The notes below the pieces were generated by a model. The model made no database searches. It saw only the letters and a list, made by a program, of their open reading frames with translations, and was not told where the DNA came from. Shown here piece by piece: positions 58,051 to 64,000 of a stretch of DNA of 64,000 nt (its first letter is position 1; each line of letters begins with the position of its first letter). The stretch comes from Hirundichthys speculiger. Taxonomy: Eukaryota; Chordata; Actinopteri; Beloniformes; Exocoetidae. The position numbers and the translations under genes are program-made. The stretch covers positions 1,451,001-1,515,000 of the forward strand of contig JAGFBZ010001885.1 in assembly GCA_018398805.1 (NCBI GenBank), in the 5' to 3' direction.

Positions 58051-59626
58051 GCGACTGAGACACATCCAAATCATACTCACCCTTGTTTCAGGAGAAAAAA
58101 AAGCAAAGAATAATGTATTTCATAAATATTTATACCTTTTTCTGATTTCATATTCACCTGCAGTGCAGAAGGAAGCACAGCCTGTGTGTGGTGCACGTTA
58201 GGGTTGGTGGCTGGGAGATTGGGTGAGCGTAGGCAAACACCCTTGAGTGATACTTTTCAATCTCAACAGGACACTGCTAACTTAGATGTAGCACTTTCCA
58301 CACAGCGATTTTTCTGGCCTCGTGCTCAGTCTTTATGCATTCCTGAGGGCATCACACCAACTGTAACCAGTTTTAGGCTTGGTCTTCCTTCTGGAAACCA
58401 CAAACAATGAAGATTCACACACAAGTTCAGAATCAAACTCCAGATTTATATCATAAATGTCCCAATCTTAATTGCACAAGTGCAAGAAGCCTATACCAGG
58501 TTTGTCAACTGCTGGTGCAACATTTAATCTGATTGACTTGCAGCAATCAAACTGCAGCTCACTTTAACTGCATTAAAAACCTATAAGGATGAGTGCTCTA
58601 TTTTAATCTTACTGTAAGGGAACATAACAAATCTGTAAACACCCCACAAAAAAAGATGCTTTTATTGTCCTCTCTGAAGTCGATTACATTGACGCATTAT
58701 GAGAACACTGTCTTCTTCATAATGCTGATCAGCAGTCCCCCCGTTCCAAATCCGATGGTTGTCACCTCATGTCAAATCTGGAGAGGTGTAACCAAGTAGA
58801 GAGACTATCTTCTTTAATTGTGCTGTCCATTTCAACTTCACTTTTCTTGACAGTTCCACTTTTTCCTTTCTTTTTTTTTTTGCAGAGGAGGAAGAGCAAA
58901 GACACAAAGATGTTGCACCAAAAAAACAAACAAAAAAACAACAACAAAAAAAACACACACGCAAGTGTGTGAAGCAATCACCCTGATAAAACGTAATTGT
59001 GTTTTATTGTGATAGAACAATATCTCTGCCTATAACTCTGTTTAACTCTTACTTTTGACATGAAACTGAAAACACATTACAGTGTGAGGTGTGAGCCCGT
59101 ATCAATTCTGTTCTCTCTCTTTTTTCAATAAAAAAAAAAGTTGATTTCTACCCTCCTTCGATCTTTTTTCAGTCTCTCCTCTCCCTTCCCTCTTCTTTAT
59201 TCTCTTCCTTGTGCCTCCTCCTCCTCGTTGCAGTGGAGGGGAAGGAAGAAGTGGTAACACATAGCATGTCTTCATTAAAGTGTCACTCCCCATTATTTTT
59301 GTCCTATCTCAATTAGCAGCAGGTTTAATAAAGGACCTCTTCTCTCTCTCGCTCTCCTCCTGCAACTCTCTCCATCTCCAAGTCTCCCCGTTTGGCTGCA
59401 ATCAGACTGAATGATGGAGTTGTTCCTCATAAAGTCTTGAACAGAGTTGGAGGAAGTGAAACACTATTGAGGGAGAAAAAGGGAAAAACAAAGAGTGCTG
59501 AGTACATAAGAGGAGAGAAAGAAGAAGAGGTGGATCCACCACCAGTTTTCTTTCACGCATCTTTCTCCTTTGAGATCAATTAGACACTACCGGCTGTGGC
59601 TGGTCCCCGAAGTGATCCTGCTCTGG
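58051..59626. other. Non-coding stretch
   Basis: A/T-rich runs near 58860-58960 create Lys- and Phe-rich chance frames. No gene. Confidence 0.45.
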
Positions 59627-59663
59627 GTGTGTGTGTGTGTGTGTGTGCGTGTGCATGTGTGTG
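59627..59663. repeat. (TG)n microsatellite
   Basis: TG repeats with a CGTG and a CATG interruption. Confidence 0.9.
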
Positions 59664-59805
59664 AGGATGAAAGAGAAATGGAAAGAGCCAGAGAATGACC
59701 AGTTTCTGCTTTTATCACCACAGTGTCCAAAGGTTCTTTGTAAGATCAGCAGAAAGAAGGTGATGTGCACGCAGGTCAGCTCAGGAAATCAACTCACAAC
59801 CCGCC

Positions 59806-59847
59806 TACACACACACACACACACACACACCTACACACACACACACG
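59806..59847. repeat. (CA)n microsatellite
   Basis: CA repeats with one CTACA interruption. Confidence 0.9.
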
Positions 59848-60447
59848 GGATGATCAGCTTCATCAGCAGGGTGACAGCTGACTGACCAGTGTTGGTCGAG
59901 CAACTTCACCTCAGAAAACATGAGCAAACGATTCAAATGTGCAAAAGTGCAGAGGCTTGCAAAACTAATCATCCAAATAAAAGAATCTTCTTTGGGATAA
60001 AAACCGTGTCAGAAATCTGTTTTTTTTGTTTGCTGTTTTGTTCAAAAATTCAGCCCTTGTCGCTACAGCTATTATTCTTCATGTCTTTTATTTAATTCGC
60101 CGCTGGAGCACGTACGGTTATTGTCCTACTTGTAAACACGCACGGTGACATTACCTGTAATTCTATTTGTTCACACACACAGGCACAGACAGGAAGAAGA
60201 AAAATATGAAACACATGTACACACATACTCAAAAGCACATGTGGGTGTGCAGATATATGCAGGTACACTAACAGGCTCAGACACAGATGTAAACACAAAC
60301 GCCTCTGTCTTCCAGGGACTCATTCCTATGGAGGGCTGCATCTGTCCTGCCAGCACACATTTAAGGGATCTGTGCTCGGTTCATGATTGCAAAGAGTGCA
60401 CGCGTATATGCATCCTCCCGCCAAACCTCTCCTTCGAATGGACACCT
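59848..60447. other. Non-coding stretch
   Basis: No gene. Several CACACA- and CATATG-rich stretches near 60170-60300 give chance frames. Confidence 0.45.
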
Positions 60448-60482
60448 ACACACACACACACACACACACAGACACACACACA
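60448..60482. repeat. (CA)n microsatellite
   Basis: CA repeats with a single G interruption. Confidence 0.9.
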
Positions 60483-61361
60483 TGGCTGTGGGATGATGAC
60501 CAGTGACAGGAGTGGTCGGCTGGTCGGGGGGGCTGATCTGGGTGTAATAGGGGGATATTACAGCAGCAATCTCACTTAGCCTCTGGGAGAGTGATCTACA
60601 TTCACTCTGCAGCTCATATTCATGTAGCTTCCTGCGCATGCACTCAAACACAACACTGTTAAGCAGGCACTAAACCGGATTCTTCCACGGAGAATCTACA
60701 TGCCGAGGACAGGCACGACGCGAGACAGAAACGCACCGCAAACACATTTCTGGGATATAAGAGCTGAAATTACAGCGCCGTTAGAGGCCTGATTAGTGAA
60801 GTGCTCACTGCGATTAAAGCGGTATGTTGACCGGCCATGAACACGTCAGATTTCTTTTCTTTATTTTTTTTTTTTTCATTTAGGAACAGTAGTAGTTTCC
60901 GTAGTCACCAAACCAATGATTTTCAGCCCATAAATGGTGTGTTGCCTGTAATTTGATTCATGTCGGACCACTGAAATCAAATTATGAAAGTAAATTCTGC
61001 AGGTTAAAAGTATTGTGATGCTGCTGCGCTGCAGGTCTTTCTGGCCTCCGAGTGATTTAATGTGATGAAAAATATTGCGTAGAGACTCTGGGTTCGGATG
61101 GTGAAACATCTGCAGTTGATGCTTTTGTTTTATCTTACAGGAACTAAAGTTCCTGCATAATTACAGTTTTCACATTATCACCATATTCTGCTCCGTGTCT
61201 GATTTGTGTTGTAAAACATGCCTCTCTCTTTTATTTTACCCCCTCAGTGTGTTTTTTAAATTGCAGCATAATAGAAAGTGCAGTACGGGAGCCTGCAATT
61301 TTTTTCATAATCGAGTTTCTATCTTTTGTGGTGGTGGAAAAGTATTGTGTTTTTCACCCTT

Positions 61362-61365
<4 letters not shown>
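60483..61365. other. Non-coding stretch
   Basis: No gene. A 14-base-plus T run lies near 60863. Confidence 0.45.

Positions 61366-61393
<28 letters not shown>
61366..61393. repeat. poly-A run (28 A)
   Basis: 28 consecutive A. No element body is recognised upstream. Confidence 0.9.
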
Positions 61394-61395
<2 letters not shown>

Positions 61396-61789
61396 AAAAC
61401 TAAAAATACTACACTATAGAAATATGATTAAATACAGTAGAAGAAAACTTTCTTAATTCAAACTTTTGTTCTAGTGATCATAAAGAATAAATTTTAACAT
61501 GTACTACAGGTGTCAAAAGCATTTTTGAAAGATTAAACATATCTGTTCCAGTACATAACCTATTTGTACTATGCGTTTTCTGTATTGAATTTAACGGCAC
61601 GGTGCACTCATGCAGGCGCGTAACAGTCGCATGGACTGAAATCCCTCGTCTTTATATCAGCTCAAGCAGCTCCGTAACTTAGTGGGAACACACAGAAATC
61701 TCTGTAAATGCAGATTTCACAGATTTTAAAATGGTGATGAGCACTCTTTATTTTTAATGAGAACAACAGTGGAGGAGCGCAGGAGAGCA

Positions 61790-61950
61790 AGGTGATCTCC
61801 TCGGTGCCCCAGAGAGCTCCATGCTAATTTTTCCAGGCCACGGTCCCATTAGCATGGGGAAGCTGACACCGTTGCTTTAGGCTACACATAATACCCTAAT
61901 GACCACTCTGCTGTTACTCTGAATCAAGGGTATCAGTTTTGTCTCTGATA
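61790..61950. promoter_or_regulatory. Candidate conserved element with inverted octamers
   Basis: Contains CATGCTAAT at 61820-61828 and its exact inverse ATTAGCATG at 61848-61856, 19 bases apart. ATGCTAAT is a POU octamer variant. The surrounding sequence is complex, not repeat-like, and includes ACCCTAATGACC and ATCAAGGG blocks. This is the most enhancer-like stretch in the window, but conservation is untested. Confidence 0.35.
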
Positions 61951-63884
61951 TAAAAAAAAAATAAATAAAAAAATGGCCTGGGATGGCTCAGCCTTCTTCC
62001 CAGTGTGGATAGTGATATTTTTCTTTCTTTAATTTTTTTATTTATTTATTTTATCAGTGTGTTGTGGGGGGAAAAAGGCAGAAAGAAAACATGATTTATC
62101 TTTGACTACTACTGAGAGTCAACATCTTATCTTCTCTGCTCCCATCTGCGCTGCTCTCTCATCTCATCTCTCCTCTTTTTTGCTGCTCTCACTTCTCCCT
62201 TCTCCTTTCACTGTTTTATTAAAAAAGCATTTGCTACATAAATCAAAGTGGTGGTTATAGAATAATTACAAAGAGAATGCGGCTTTTTCTCGACAGAGTT
62301 TCTGAGTTTATTAAAAGCAGAAACTTGTGATGCGTTTGTCAATATATCTTTTTAAAGCGAAGCACTGCAGATCTATGTTATTCTATATTATTAAGCAGCC
62401 ATGTCTTTTTGTGGGAAAGCAGTTCAAGAGCGTGCAACGTTCAAAGAATCACACAGACGTGGGTTTTACCTCATACGGAGTCTTTAGTGGGCTGCTATAT
62501 TTACTACCGGCTCTAATGCGTTTTTAATTAGCCTCAAAAAAGCACTAAAAATAAGAATAAAACTCAACTTGCTGGTCAGAAAATTCCACTCCAACTCAAT
62601 GTGTGGTTATTTCAGAAAGAGAAAAATTAGACATGTAATTTTTCATTAAATGTCATCAATATGACATTTTTGCAGGTTAAACCATCCTGTCAGTATCCAG
62701 GTATCAATCCTCTATTGACAACTGGATGAAAGGACTTCATCAATCACATTTTGTCTGAGACTGTAAATATAATATAATTTGTTCACATTATTTAGAAATT
62801 TCATAAGAGTTCCCACAAATAACGGGACTAGGACAGCCAGGTTCAAAAATTAATGGGGACTTTGGGTAGCACAATAAATTATTGAGCCCTGGCCTGATTA
62901 ATTCTTAATAGCTATTGTCAAAAAATCACAGACTTCTCGTACGGTTAATTCTCATCAAACCTGCCTTACAGCGGCCGTTCTTCCTTCGCTCTGACACGCA
63001 GCTCTGTAGCAGCTCGTCCTCCTCAGAGTAGCTGTCTGCACAACTTCTGCTCACTGGGAGACATTCACACCACCAAAGGTCACAAAATAATCAAGATGGG
63101 TACTTTCCTTTTTGTTACTACCCCCCCAAAAATATATACATTTTACTCCTAAACTGGCAGTTCATATATTAAGTTCATAAATTAATATCAATATCACTCT
63201 TTGAATTTGGTTCATTCTGTTGGAGTGGGTGTAAGTTAGACCCCAACCAGAGCGTTTAATTTCAAAATCAGGTGTTCAGATGTACAGATATTTAACACAT
63301 TAGGTCGTTCTTACAGTGCACGCAGCTGAATAGCTGGAATATCTGTTCCCTGCAACACCCCCTGGAAAGAAAATGCAGCATCTTATTTTGAATATTAATT
63401 TCAAAGCATGTTGCCATGAATTATAGATAACACATATCAGTATGTTAATGAGTACACAACATATGCTGAGCTGCTATGATTATGGATTTACACCAGTAGG
63501 GGGAAGAGTGTACAAGGAAACAGATCCTGGTTATGAAAGCAACAATCCAGCTGTGCTCATGTAATACAAGTAAAAGTTGCATGTTCCCGCTCACGTTCAG
63601 ACATTTACCTCTAAAGGCCTTTATGCATTATGACTGCAGAGAGAAGAGGCGTCGTCAGCCCACGTATTTATGTGTCTTCGTTAAGAAACCAAGCTGTTAT
63701 TTTTTAAGCACGCTGATTTGAAAAACGTTAGGAACAATAGGAAGAGACGGAATAAATATTTAGCAACAGAGCAACTTTAAATCTGAGGTATGTGCCTTTT
63801 TTTTCTCAGCTTTGGCTTCTTGGATCTCTTTGGATCAGTTTTTCTCTACATCTGCAACTGTAGACATATAGATGAAGACAGACC
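61951..63884. other. Non-coding stretch
   Basis: No gene. A CTCF-like core with one mismatch (CCAGTAGGGGGAAG) lies at 63493-63506. Otherwise AT-rich unique sequence. Confidence 0.45.
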
Positions 63885-63992
63885 TAACTTTTTTTTTTTT
63901 GTGATAATTGTTTTTAATTCTGTAAAGCACTTTGTGTTGCATGTCCTTGCATGAAAAGAGCTCTACAAATAAAGATTGATCGATTGATTGAC
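63885..63992 (+). mobile_element. LINE/SINE 3' tail
   Basis: TCTGTAAAGCACTTTGTGTTG, then AAAGAGCTCTACAAATAAAG and (ATTG)-type repeats (ATTGATCGATTGATTGA). This is a common 3' end of fish retroelements. Only the last 100 bases of the element are present. Confidence 0.7.
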
Positions 63993-64000
63993 CTATGGAG

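Overview
This window reads as vertebrate, almost certainly teleost fish, nuclear DNA. Base composition is AT-rich and there is no dense coding. Dinucleotide and tetranucleotide microsatellites are frequent, and the interspersed repeats are of kinds I recognise from ray-finned fish: tRNA-headed SINEs, LINE reverse-transcriptase debris, many small hAT-type elements, Gypsy-type solo LTRs and a Harbinger-like MADF fragment. I cannot name the species. No intact host gene, exon chain, rRNA or functional tRNA is supported. Open frames of 60 to 220 codons are scattered on both strands without family signatures, apart from transposon pieces.

Layout. 1-8000: mostly unique AT-rich DNA with simple repeats and a few stretches that look like conserved non-coding elements. 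8000-11900: two copies of a tRNA-headed SINE, each split by a hAT-type insertion, then a CTCF-like site and another hAT element. 14.2-15.7 kb: a LINE C-terminal fragment interrupted by a 42-base G run and by a 1.06-kb internally deleted hAT carrying the start of a broken transposase. 16.1-19.5 kb: a LINE tail, a DNA element with 'CTCTACTTACGAA' ends, a minus-strand tRNA-derived SINE and a LINE reverse-transcriptase pseudogene. 23.3-25.0 kb: repeat-derived DNA, a SINE, a second SINE with a deleted head and a truncated LTR. 28.0-30.7 kb: an L1-like RT fragment abutting an L2-like LINE 3' end, itself split by a GC-rich insertion on the other strand. 31.3-36.7 kb: two hAT-like elements and two LTR-like fragments. 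42.4-46.8 kb: a compact hairpin, a minus-strand LINE end, a hAT-like element, a solo LTR with a perfect 5-bp target duplication and a minus-strand L2-like tail. 49.5-53.8 kb: a TIR element, a Harbinger-like MADF pseudogene, a GC-rich block with YY1- and ZNF143-like sites, and a 384-bp foldback with arms of about 90% identity. 57.2-58.1 kb: antisense LINE. The last 6 kb is mostly unique sequence with a conserved-looking stretch near 61.8 kb and a LINE/SINE tail at the end.

The pieces do not form a pathway. The readable biology is a layered insertion history, with four hAT insertions and one LTR dated relative to their hosts by exact target-site duplications, plus several candidate regulatory or hairpin-forming sequences. 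I found no convincing undescribed protein system. The best candidates for something new are the hairpins at 42392-42470 and 53417-53800. All family names rest on my recognition of motifs, not on database searches.
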